Origin: Verrucomicrobiales bacterium
GTDB lineage: Bacteria > Verrucomicrobiota > Verrucomicrobiia > Limisphaerales > UBA11320
NCBI GenBank assembly: GCA_016793885.1
Contig: JAEUHE010000053.1
Span: forward strand, 1 to 41,081
DNA length: 41,081 nt
Reading direction: 5' to 3'
Position numbers and translations under genes: made by a program. Below, piece by piece: positions 22,119 through 29,936 of this stretch (the stretch's first letter is position 1; every line of letters begins with the position of its first letter). The notes beneath the pieces are model-generated. The model was given only the letters and a program-made list of their open reading frames with translations, did not search any database and was not told where the DNA came from.

Positions 22119-24476
22119 TCAAGGCAAGGCGGGTCTGGAGGGGCCTTGGTAGGACTGGGCTCCGCCCGTGGGAATCTCGTCGGGGCGGGCCCGGACGTGG
22201 TTTGGGTTACTGGAGGCTGGCGGGGAGATCAGTCCATGGTAGCGGCCCATCCAGTAGGCTAACAGCCAGGATCCGCACTCGATGGCTTGCTTACCGTCGG
22301 CTCCGCCGTCGAGTTGCAGGGTCCAGGCATCCCACCGCATGGGTTCCCTCTCCCGCGGTGAGAAGGCCCGAATTCCCCCTTTGTAGGTGCGATAGCCGGC
22401 GGGGGTCCTCACATCCGCTCGATGGGAGTTGCGGAAGCTCCAGAGACGCAGATCCAGTGGCCATTCTCGGAGGTGCGCAACAGCGGGTTCCTCCTCGCCC
22501 ACATTTCCAGTCAAGGCGATGTAGACAAAGTTGTACCACGGGTTTTGTTCCACGCGCACCGTCTCGAAACTTCTTTCGTAGCCTCGTTGGTAAAGCGATT
22601 TTAAATCCGGATCCTCCTCGAAGCGGAGGAGATTCCACCAACACCAGAAGGCCAGTTGATCCTCGAAGTGAGCCATATCCTCTGGTGGAAAAGTGCTGCG
22701 TTGTCGGAGGGTGTAGTCCGGATAGCCCAGTTGGACGAGCTGTTGGTAGGCACTGGCGAACGCCGCATCCCCGGTGTAGTGGGCGGCCGCCTTCATGAAG
22801 GACAACACTTCGAGCGCTTGCAGGCCGCGGTCAAACCTTCCTTCGTCCGTCTTGAAGTATTCGGGATCCCAGCGTCCCCAGCGTGTGGGTTTGCCGTCCG
22901 AATCGACCAGCTTCCATTGGTGATCGATGAGATGCTTGGCCAGTCGGCCGAGGTGGCGCTTCGCCTGGTCGATCTCCACCCCTTCAGCCGCCAGCTCCAG
23001 GAAGAGTCCGATACTGTAAAAGTGGGAACAAATCTCGTCGCTGGAGGTGTCGCCCTTCCATTCGAACGCTCCGTCGCGGGTATCATGCCACTCGGCAGGA
23101 TATCCCCCGGACCCAACGGCTGACTTATGGCCTGGCTCGCCTTTGGCCCAGACAGCCCGGGCGGGTAGCCCCGGCACTCCGGTCATGTGCTCGAGCCATC
23201 GCAGCGCGTGGAACGTGTTGGTGGCTTCGCGCCGCGCCGCCGGGTCGCGGGTGACGGCCCAGCGGTAGCTCTGCGCGGCGAGGTAGTCGCCGCTGTAACC
23301 ACCGTCGTTGTCGCTCACTTCACGCAACCAGGTGCCCGAGGATTCATCCCATTCCAGTTTGTGGGTGAAGCCCAGACGTTTCATGCCCCAGGCTTCCAAG
23401 ACCTGCTCGTAGTAGTCTGCCTTTTTCGCGAGGGTGTAAGGCTCTAGTCGGAGGATCCCCAGTCCGCCGTCGGTCGCGCAATACACGGTGTTGCTGGCAA
23501 GGACGATGGCTCGAACCTCGTTCCCGGGAAGCCATCGCTTCCCAGCGTAGTAGCTAAAGTCTCCTGAGTGATGACGTATCAGCCCATGAGGAGTGCCTAA
23601 CCAAAGATCTTGGAAGTTTCCGGCGGCGAGGCAGGTGATCGGTTCAATGGGCAGGCCCTCGGCGCCCGTGATGGAATCCAGGGTCATGCCGCGTAGCCGT
23701 TCGAGTCCTCGGTCGGTGCCCATCCAGAGCGAACCGAGAGCCCCGACTAGATCCCTCACGTTGGGGTTGATGAGCGTTCCCCAGTCCCAGGCTTGATCGG
23801 AAGGAAAGCCGTAGGTGTCCAATCCCCCAAATCGGCCTCGGTTGAAGTGCGTCAGCCGACCTTGGCCGGCCAGCACCAACGAACCTTGATGGGAGACCAA
23901 CCGGCGGATGGGGAAGGGGGCCTTTTGGTCTGCTAGAGGCTGCCACTGCTTTCCGCCATCGGCCGGCAATCGAAGCAAACGGTCTCCCTGGGCGGCGACT
24001 ACGACGCCGCGATGCTCGGTGAGATCGTCGATCGGGATCGGGCCGAACCGTTGCCAGGCGGCTTTGTCGTAGACCCAGGTCTCCCCGTCGGTCATGGCCC
24101 AAAGCCGTCCCCCGGCCGTCTTCAATCGACGGATCGATTGAGTTGGGGATTGACCGGTGGGCGATTGCCACTCGCTTCCCACCAGCCGCAGCAAGCCGTT
24201 TTGGTGGCCGACCCAGACTTGGTCATCGAGGACCGCTACTGAGATCAGGGGGAATGGAGTGGGAAACGACTGTCCCACCTCCTGCAGATAAACGGAATCC
24301 ACGATCGCACGTCCGCTGAACGTGCCGGGGAGTTGGCCGGCGGACGCCGTTCGGACGAGGAATAGGATTAGGGCTAGGGCCAGGACGCTGAGTTCCAGGT
24401 GGGCCGAGTTGTGAGTGCGGCCGTCGCGGAGGCGGGGTGGCGTGGATGGCCGGTTCGGATTCAGCGAATGATGCAT
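22119..24476 (-). CDS. Secreted beta-propeller plus alpha-barrel protein
   Basis: 785 residues. The signal peptide LSVLALALILFLVRTASAG lies at about 28-46. Residues about 50-345 contain repeated units such as VWVGHQNGLLRL, LWMGTDRGLERL, LWLGTPHGLIRH and CATDGGLGILRL, each typical of the two-component regulator propeller (Reg_prop) blade. From about residue 350 the sequence becomes helical, with YSGDYLAAQSYRWAV, SDEICSHFYSIGLFLELAA and AFWCWWNLLRF, which suggests an alpha/alpha-barrel of the kind found in glycoside-active proteins. The Asp/Glu-rich stretches could be catalytic, but no family signature is certain. It may bind or process a polysaccharide at the cell surface. Confidence 0.75.
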   Translation of the reverse strand: MHHSLNPNRPSTPPRLRDGRTHNSAHLELSVLALALILFLVRTASAGQLPGTFSGRAIVDSVYLQEVGQSFPTPFPLISVAVLDDQVWVGHQNGLLRLVGSEWQSPTGQSPTQSIRRLKTAGGRLWAMTDGETWVYDKAAWQRFGPIPIDDLTEHRGVVVAAQGDRLLRLPADGGKQWQPLADQKAPFPIRRLVSHQGSLVLAGQGRLTHFNRGRFGGLDTYGFPSDQAWDWGTLINPNVRDLVGALGSLWMGTDRGLERLRGMTLDSITGAEGLPIEPITCLAAGNFQDLWLGTPHGLIRHHSGDFSYYAGKRWLPGNEVRAIVLASNTVYCATDGGLGILRLEPYTLAKKADYYEQVLEAWGMKRLGFTHKLEWDESSGTWLREVSDNDGGYSGDYLAAQSYRWAVTRDPAARREATNTFHALRWLEHMTGVPGLPARAVWAKGEPGHKSAVGSGGYPAEWHDTRDGAFEWKGDTSSDEICSHFYSIGLFLELAAEGVEIDQAKRHLGRLAKHLIDHQWKLVDSDGKPTRWGRWDPEYFKTDEGRFDRGLQALEVLSFMKAAAHYTGDAAFASAYQQLVQLGYPDYTLRQRSTFPPEDMAHFEDQLAFWCWWNLLRFEEDPDLKSLYQRGYERSFETVRVEQNPWYNFVYIALTGNVGEEEPAVAHLREWPLDLRLWSFRNSHRADVRTPAGYRTYKGGIRAFSPREREPMRWDAWTLQLDGGADGKQAIECGSWLLAYWMGRYHGLISPPASSNPNHVRARPDEIPTGGAQSYQGPSRPALP

Positions 24477-24719
24477 GCCTGATGAGGGTTAGCGGGTCTG
24501 CGAGCGGTTGTCCATCCCGGGGGACAAAGGCCCAGGCCTTGGGGGAACGCTGGGATGATTTTCCTTTTCATTCGCCATAATCCGGCAGTCCTCACTTTTA
24601 GGACCTCGTCGGCGAGTTTACGCAATTGTCATCTTTACGCCACCGGATCCCAACGGTTCTTCTCTAACTAGGAGGCAGTCTGAGTTTGCCTAAACCTTTG
24701 AACTAACGAAAACCATCTC

Positions 24720-25349
24720 ATGAATTTACGTGCCATCGCTTTTCTGTTGTCGGCTATCGTTGCGGCCCCCGCCCATGCTCAGCTGAAGATCACTGAGGTG
24801 GAGTCTTCCGAGGCGGGCGGGCTGCATGCGGACTGGTGGGAAATGACCAACTTCGGGAACGAGGCGGTGAGCCTTGACGGATATACTTTCGACGACAGCA
24901 GCGCGACGATCGCCAACGGCGCTAGCCTTGGCTCGAGCTTGGCGATTCAACCGGGGGAATCGATTGTCTTTGTGGAAACCATGACCGCGCAGGAGTTTCG
25001 GACTTGGTGGGGGAATCTTCTCCCGGCCACTGCCAAAGTGGTGACCTATACCGGCAGTGGTCTGGGTCTGAGTTCCGGGGGGGATGCCGTCAATGTTTGG
25101 GATTCGAAGGGGGTCCTCGTGGATAGCGTCAAGTTTGGTGCTGCTCAGGCCGGTGTGAGCTTTGGTTTTGATCCGCTAACCAAGTCCTTCGGCGGGTTGA
25201 GCGTGGCCGGTATCAACGGGGCGTTTATCGCTGCTGAGAACGGGGATGTGGGATCGCCGGCGGCGATACCAGAGCCGTCGAGTCTGCTTCTTGGCGGTCT
25301 CGCCGTCACTTTGCTGGCCTGGCGTTCCAGGGCTTCACGGCCGATGTGA
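24720..25349 (+). CDS. Lamin-tail-domain PEP-CTERM protein
   Basis: 209 residues. A signal peptide (AIAFLLSAIVAAPAHAQ) leads into a lamin-tail-like beta-sandwich: LKITEVESSE, WWEMTNFGNEAVSLDGYTF, IQPGESIVFVE, and SSGGDAVNVWDSKGVLVDSV. The C-terminus has the sorting signal IPEPSSLLLGGLAVTLLAWRSR: a PEP motif, a hydrophobic helix, and Arg residues. PEP-CTERM proteins are processed by an exosortase at the membrane; no exosortase gene lies here. A typical surface or matrix protein of Verrucomicrobiota. Confidence 0.9.
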   Translation: MNLRAIAFLLSAIVAAPAHAQLKITEVESSEAGGLHADWWEMTNFGNEAVSLDGYTFDDSSATIANGASLGSSLAIQPGESIVFVETMTAQEFRTWWGNLLPATAKVVTYTGSGLGLSSGGDAVNVWDSKGVLVDSVKFGAAQAGVSFGFDPLTKSFGGLSVAGINGAFIAAENGDVGSPAAIPEPSSLLLGGLAVTLLAWRSRASRPM

Positions 25350-25370
25350 CGTGCGGTAGGACCGGGGGGA

Positions 25371-25461
25371 GTGACGAGTGCAGAGTGCAGAGTGCAGAGC
25401 GCAGAGTGCAGAGTGCAGAGTGCAGAGTGACGAGTGACGAGTGACGAGTGACGAGTGACGA
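25371..25461. repeat. Heptamer minisatellite (GTGACGA / GTGCAGA), 13 units
   Basis: Thirteen exact 7-bp units in phase: one GTGACGA, seven of the GTGCAGA type (one variant GCGCAGA), then five GTGACGA. Translations of this stretch are artefacts. It lies 21 bp after the PEP-CTERM gene. Related arrays with the same period lie at 29396 and 40805. Confidence 0.95.
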
Positions 25462-25468
25462 GTTGACC

Positions 25469-25517
25469 GTAGCGTCGTTCGTTACCAGGACGATTCTCCT
25501 TTGGTAACTCATAACTC
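25469..25517. repeat. Dispersed repeat next to heptamer array, copy 1
   Basis: Starts GTAGCGTCGTTCG and ends AACTCATAACTC. It is about 80% identical to 29529-29576, and both copies lie downstream of a GTGACGA heptamer array. The left half can form a short hairpin (TCGTTC with GGACGA, one mismatch). Confidence 0.6.
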
Positions 25518-25647
25518 GCTCCGGGCTCATTTCTCAGCACTCTGCGGGGTCGGGCTCCCTAGCAACCCGGTGAGAACCAGCGGTATGGCTCAGTGCCTCT
25601 CCTTTGTATCTTTTTGGAGGTAAGGATGACTGGATTGGGGATCAGTC

Positions 25648-26907
25648 TCATTTAAGCGCCTGGTAATAACCGGTTGCCCACTTGGCGAAGAAACCGTGCT
25701 GGTTGAAGGGCAAGTGCTGAGCGAAGGCGATGGCTACCAGCTTCTCGTGGGGATCGATCTGGCAGTAGGTGGTCGCAGCTCCATACCACCCGAACTGCCC
25801 GGGACTGGTCGGGACCGCCCCTCGGCCAGGATCCAGGCTGACTTCAACCCCGAGTCCGAATCCCTTCTCGCGGGTGGAGATTTGCGCTGCATCGGGAAGT
25901 AGGGTTAGGTGATTCGCGGTCATCAGTTCGACGGTCTTACGGCCGAGGATCCGATGGCCCTCGAGGGTGCCTCCGTTGCAGAGCATCTGGGCAAATCGAG
26001 CATAATCATCGACCGTGCTGAAGATTCCCGCCCCGCCGCTTTCGATGCCGCGGCCCGGCTCGGGCCAAGTGGAAAGAATGGGTTCTGCTTCCTCGAATCC
26101 GCCTCCGGGCTTGTTCTGGTAGGTTTTGGCGAGGCGTGCCCGTTTTTCGATCGGAACATCGAATCCTGTATCCTGCATTCCCAGCGGCGTGAAGATCCTC
26201 TTTTCCAGAAACGTGCCAAAGCTCAGGCCGGAAACGCGCTCGATGAGAGCACCCAAGACGTCGGTGTTGATTCCGTAGCTGTACTGATCCCCGGGATGGT
26301 GTTTGAGCGCCAGCTTGCCAACCTTGGCAATAAACTCCTTCAGGCTAGAACCACTCCACAAGTCGGCCCGCTTGTAACTTCCCTGAAGCGGATCGTTGGC
26401 ATCAAAATCATAGACCAAACCACTGGTATGGGTGAGCAGGTGCTTGATGGTGATGGGCCGCTTCGGCGCGACGAGCTTAGGGCTTTCGGGGGTTCCCCCG
26501 GCCGCCACCTGCAGGCCTTTGAGTTCAGGAAGATAGTTTGCGATCGGATCATCGAGGCTAAACCTTCCCTCCTCGAACAGGACGAGCACCGCGACGCTCG
26601 TGATGATCTTCGACATGGAATAGATCCGGCAGATGGTATCGCGCTGCATCGGCAGTTTCTGTTCCAGGTCGCGGTAACCATACGCCTCCACGTCGGCGAT
26701 TTTGCCGTCGCGTGCCAGCAGAGTAATGATGCCGACATGCTTCGCTTCCTCCACAAACCGTTTCACGGTGGCGTGCGTCACTTCGAGCCGAGTGGCATTG
26801 AAGCCCACTCGCGATGGTGAGGCGGAGGGAAGCTGAGCGCCATAGGCGCTCGTTGAAGCCAGGAGGACGGTGGTGAAGGCCAAAGTCGAATAGAATGGCA
26901 GCGTCAT
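25648..26907 (-). CDS. Serine hydrolase of the class C beta-lactamase family
   Basis: 419 residues with an N-terminal signal peptide (LAFTTVLLASTSAYGAQ). The catalytic SxxK motif is S-M-S-K in the segment IYSMSKIITSVAVLVLFEEG; a YSYGI motif supplies the Tyr of the Y-x-N/S element, and HTSG and the C-terminal region YGAATTYCQID follow. Members are periplasmic or secreted esterases, D-amino-acid peptidases or beta-lactamases; the substrate cannot be told from sequence. It is flanked by repeats and stands alone on the minus strand. Confidence 0.9.
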   Translation of the reverse strand: MTLPFYSTLAFTTVLLASTSAYGAQLPSASPSRVGFNATRLEVTHATVKRFVEEAKHVGIITLLARDGKIADVEAYGYRDLEQKLPMQRDTICRIYSMSKIITSVAVLVLFEEGRFSLDDPIANYLPELKGLQVAAGGTPESPKLVAPKRPITIKHLLTHTSGLVYDFDANDPLQGSYKRADLWSGSSLKEFIAKVGKLALKHHPGDQYSYGINTDVLGALIERVSGLSFGTFLEKRIFTPLGMQDTGFDVPIEKRARLAKTYQNKPGGGFEEAEPILSTWPEPGRGIESGGAGIFSTVDDYARFAQMLCNGGTLEGHRILGRKTVELMTANHLTLLPDAAQISTREKGFGLGVEVSLDPGRGAVPTSPGQFGWYGAATTYCQIDPHEKLVAIAFAQHLPFNQHGFFAKWATGYYQALK

Positions 26908-27274
26908 AGGATGGAGGCATCGTGCAGGGACTCGACACGCTGGGCAATACGGGAATTGTTTACGAGGTGGTAGGGGGCTCGGCGCCAGGGGCCAGGTGTC
27001 GGGGTTCCCGCAGATCCCCGGACGGGGCGTTCCTATTTCGGAGCACCCCGCAGGGCGTGCCAGCTCTCTGCCCGGTGCCAGTTGAAATGGGCTCTGAACA
27101 ATCGTAATCCCTCAGTTTTGTCCGCTTCCGAGACAGTTTTGGTGAGGGACGCAAACTTTCGCGCCACGCGCCAGGTAGTTGCGTTGTTTGATCGAGCCAA
27201 CGAGTAAAGTTTTGATACGAAGTGCCGATGGATGAAGGGAGAGAGAGTTGTCTTTTTGACCAGTTGCAATTTGT
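26908..27274. other. Intergenic region between divergent genes
   Basis: No gene is supported. It must hold the promoters of the beta-lactamase-fold gene (minus) and the first FecR-domain gene (plus). The stretch 26975-27090 is GC-rich with short inverted segments (GGCGCCAGGGGCC, GCACCCCGCAGGGCGTGCC), similar in style to dispersed elements elsewhere in the window. The last bases before 27275 are AT-rich with no clear ribosome site. Confidence 0.4.
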
Positions 27275-28093
27275 ATGAAAACACTAAGCCGTATCGTTCC
27301 CTTCACGACTGCCTGGCTCGCCATATCGGCCCTGATCGCCGTCGTAGGACTCACCGAATCCCAAGCCGAAACCAAGAAAAAGAACGCTGAAGTTCAAAGC
27401 GTGAATGGCACCGCGACCTATCAGGTGGCTGGAGGCCCTGTCACCGAGATCAAAGCGGGCGACACCATTCCCGAGGGTGCTGTGATCACTACGGCGCCTG
27501 GCTCATCGGTCGATCTCTTTCTCGGTCGAAACACGGGCGTTCTCCGGTTGGCCGAAGATTCCGCGCTCAAGATCGCGGTCTTTCAAGAGACTGGGACGGG
27601 CGCCGACGTGATCACCGATACCCACCTGGAGCTGCAGAAGGGCGAGTGCCTTGGCCAGGTCAGCAAGCAGAGTTCGGGTTCCACTTATCAGATTACCTTG
27701 CCGGACGGCGTGGTGGATCTGAAGCAAAGCCGCTTCCAGATCGCCAACCGCGCGGTGGAGAACTTGACCGAAAATCCGAACGCCAAACTCGGAGGCTCGA
27801 CTCAGTCCACCATTCGCTTTGTGAGCGGCGAAGGTCAGTTTGTCAAAGATGGCAGTGTGTTCCAGTTCAAGGGTCCCAGCGAATACAGCCCTGCCGCCAA
27901 CAGCGTCGCACCGCTGTCGGCCGAAACCCGCCAGACGCTAACTGCCGAGTTCAAGGCGATCGAAGCCAAGAGTCCGGAGTCCGGTTCGGAAAACAACCCC
28001 TCCAACAACTCGACGCAATTTGCGAAGGTCGACCAGACCGTGGTGCAGCCGCAGGAAACCATCCTGTCGCCCACCACCGGCGCCTCGAACTAA
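27275..28093 (+). CDS. Secreted FecR-domain protein, first of a tandem pair
   Basis: 272 residues. Signal peptide (ISALIAVVGLTESQAE) followed by a FecR-like domain: VNGTATYQVAGGPVTEIKAG, EGAVITTAPGSSVDLFLG and VLRLAEDSALKI. The C-terminal 70 residues are Asn/Ser-rich. True FecR regulates a sigma factor across the membrane; here no sigma factor or membrane helix is present, so this is a free exported FecR fold of unknown function. It is about 50% similar to 28394-29269 and shares the start context TTTGTATGAAA. Confidence 0.88.
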   Translation: MKTLSRIVPFTTAWLAISALIAVVGLTESQAETKKKNAEVQSVNGTATYQVAGGPVTEIKAGDTIPEGAVITTAPGSSVDLFLGRNTGVLRLAEDSALKIAVFQETGTGADVITDTHLELQKGECLGQVSKQSSGSTYQITLPDGVVDLKQSRFQIANRAVENLTENPNAKLGGSTQSTIRFVSGEGQFVKDGSVFQFKGPSEYSPAANSVAPLSAETRQTLTAEFKAIEAKSPESGSENNPSNNSTQFAKVDQTVVQPQETILSPTTGASN

Positions 28094-28134
28094 TTTAAGT
28101 CGAAGAGACCTCTTTACGGGGCGCGAGCCCCTGC

Positions 28135-28182
28135 GAATCCCCGCGGCCGATACACAACGGCTTGCGGGGATTCTGCTTTTTT
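28135..28182 (+). terminator. Intrinsic terminator after the first FecR-domain gene
   Basis: GAATCCCCGC (28135-28144) pairs perfectly with GCGGGGATTC (28164-28173) and is followed by TGC and six T residues (28177-28182). The position, 42 bp after the stop codon, suits a Rho-independent terminator separating the paralogues into two units. Confidence 0.85.
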
Positions 28183-28393
28183 GAGGGATGGACCTAGAAC
28201 AACGGAAGGAAACCACGGATTTCTCGGACCGCACGGATGAGCGAAGATATGAACGGACCACCTCAACTCATCCCGCTCCACCTTCAAGGAAACCATCAGC
28301 GAATCGGCGCGACACTTTTCTAGTTCAGAGTTTCATACGTGTGCCGATATCAAGGCAGGAGAATGTTGTAAAAACCCATCTGTTAACCTTTGT

Positions 28394-29269
28394 ATGAAAT
28401 CACTAAGTCGTAGTATTCCCTTCCTCACCACTTGGTCCGTTGCTGTTGGCTTGATGACGGTGCTGTCCACTCACCCCGCGCAGGCTGTCGTGGGAGGCGC
28501 GGTAGTCGCCGGCGGAGTCGTTGTGGAGAATAATAACGAGAACGAGGCAGCGGAGCAAAATGCTAGTAAGCAAGGTGCCGAGGTTCAAAACGTGACAGGG
28601 ACGGCAACTTATCAGGTGGCAGGCGGACCGGTGATCGAGATCAAGTCTGGAGTGATCATCCCCGAAGGTGCTGTCATCAATACATCGCCCGGCTCCTCCG
28701 TGGATCTATTCCTTGGGAAGGGAGTCGGCGCGTTGCGGGTGACAGAAAGTTCGACCCTTCAGATCGCGGCACTTCAGCGAGTGGATGCTGGATCAACCAC
28801 TGTGACCGAAACGAGGTTGGTGCTGCAAAAGGGGGAGATCCTTGGCGACGTGAAGAAGCAGTCTGGCGGTTCTACCTTTGCCATCACGCTGCCTGACGGT
28901 GAGGTGAGTACGACCAAAGGCCGCTTTCAGGTCTCTAATCGGGCTTTGGACAATCTGGCAGACAATGCCGGACGAAGCGTTCAGGGGGGGGTGACTCAAT
29001 CGACCGTTCGGTTTACCGAAGGCCAGGGGAGCTTCTCCAAGGGTGGTCAGGTTTTCTCATTTAATGGTGCAGGAGAGTACAACCCGGGATCGAGTGGTGT
29101 GGCGCCGTTGGCTCCGGAAGCCAAGCAGTCCTTGGCCCAGCAGTTTGACAGCCTGAAGTCGAATACGGGCAACACTGGGGATTCCGGCAATCAGTTTGTC
29201 GCGGCAAATCAGAACAGCGTGCAGCCGCAGGAGACCCCGTTGTCGCCTACAAGCGGAAGCTCGAACTGA
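28394..29269 (+). CDS. Secreted FecR-domain protein, second of a tandem pair
   Basis: 291 residues. Signal peptide (LMTVLSTHPAQA), then a Gly/Asn-rich segment (GGVVVENNNENEAAEQN) not found in its neighbour, then the FecR-like domain: VTGTATYQVAGGPVIEIKSG, EGAVINTSPGSSVDLFLG, LRVTESSTLQI, followed by ITLPDGEVSTTKGRFQVSNRALDNL. The C-terminal tail ends VQPQETPLSPTSGSSN, almost the same as in its neighbour, so the pair arose by duplication. No sigma factor is nearby. Confidence 0.88.
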   Translation: MKSLSRSIPFLTTWSVAVGLMTVLSTHPAQAVVGGAVVAGGVVVENNNENEAAEQNASKQGAEVQNVTGTATYQVAGGPVIEIKSGVIIPEGAVINTSPGSSVDLFLGKGVGALRVTESSTLQIAALQRVDAGSTTVTETRLVLQKGEILGDVKKQSGGSTFAITLPDGEVSTTKGRFQVSNRALDNLADNAGRSVQGGVTQSTVRFTEGQGSFSKGGQVFSFNGAGEYNPGSSGVAPLAPEAKQSLAQQFDSLKSNTGNTGDSGNQFVAANQNSVQPQETPLSPTSGSSN

Positions 29270-29326
29270 ACACTGGGTTCTCCGGTGAGCGCTAAGAGGC
29301 GCACCTCTTCCGTTCGAACGGTTCAG

Positions 29327-29364
29327 CTCCCTGCGACCGCCATGTGCTGGTGGTCTGCAGGGAG
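29327..29364 (+). terminator. Probable hairpin terminator after the second FecR-domain gene
   Basis: CTCCCTGC...ACC pairs with GGT...TGCAGGGAG with one bulged base and a GT mismatch; it is 58 bp after the stop codon. The downstream TGTCGTTTCG is only partly T-rich, so efficiency is uncertain. Confidence 0.55.
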
Positions 29365-29395
29365 TGTCGTTTCGTGGGGCAGGGGTGAGTGGTGA

Positions 29396-29465
29396 GTGAT
29401 GAGTGACGAGTGACGAGTGACGAGTGACGAGTGACGAGTGACGAGTGATGAGTGACGAGTGACGA
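29396..29465. repeat. Heptamer minisatellite (GTGACGA), 10 units
   Basis: Ten 7-bp units in phase: GTGATGA, six GTGACGA, GTGATGA, two GTGACGA. It has the same unit as the right part of the array at 25371. A few degenerate GTGAGTG units precede it. Confidence 0.95.
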
Positions 29466-29528
29466 GTTGGGAGCGTCAGAGCTCTCCCGTGTTCCCGCAC
29501 CCTCGTAATCGTAATCGCCCCCCTCTTT

Positions 29529-29576
29529 GTAGCGTCGTCCGTCCCCGGACGATTCCCCTTCGGCAACTCATCACTC
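29529..29576. repeat. Dispersed repeat next to heptamer array, copy 2
   Basis: Homologous to 25469-25517. This copy can form a better hairpin: TCGTCCG pairs with CGGACGA around a TCCC loop. It lies 63 bp after the heptamer array. Confidence 0.65.
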
Positions 29577-29724
29577 AGTTCCTTCCACCCGCCGGCGAAT
29601 GGAGTGACCTCAGGGATCGGCCTACAAACGGGAGTTTGTTGACCGCGAAGGACGCAAAATGACGCGAAAAAGAACCCGTTTTGCGAACTGGAAAGGCAAG
29701 AACGGTCCCTAGCGTGGAGAGCCA

Positions 29725-29746
29725 CCGGGGGTGCCAGCACCCCCGG
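29725..29746. repeat. GC-rich perfect hairpin upstream of MFS gene
   Basis: CCGGGGGTGC and GCACCCCCGG form a perfect 10-bp stem around a two-base centre (CA). It has no T-run; it resembles a REP-like dispersed palindrome rather than a terminator. Confidence 0.7.
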
Positions 29747-29936
29747 CTTATCTCTGCGAACCCCTTGGGTCCGGGGCCTCAACCTCAAGTGATGAACTCC
29801 CGTGTCACCTCACTGGTCTAGTCCGGATTTTTGGGGGTAAAGGGGAAGAGAGGGCTGCCGCACTCCATAGGCTCGCGACCAGGCCTTTGCAACGTGCGCT
29901 CGACGGCTGGCCGAGCGCGTGGCAGCGTTCGCCCTG

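Larger units (their letters stand above)
29270..29936. other. Repeat-rich intergenic region
   Basis: 667 bp without a supported gene. It contains a hairpin (29327), a heptamer array (29396), a dispersed repeat (29529), a sequence ending GACGCAAAATGACGCGAAAA (29651-29670), reminiscent of other dispersed elements, and a GC-rich hairpin (29725). The MFS gene promoter should lie towards its right end. Confidence 0.6.

Noticed and set aside
25145-25540. Minus-strand open frames encoding runs of SLVTRHS or LHSALCT
   Set aside because: They are translations of the period-7 minisatellite with no start context or family likeness.
27503-28261. Antisense frames under the FecR-domain gene
   Set aside because: Shadows of a gene with a clear signal peptide and domain.
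29385-29470. Possible CRISPR array
   Set aside because: Units are 7 bp and contiguous with no spacers; no cas genes are present.
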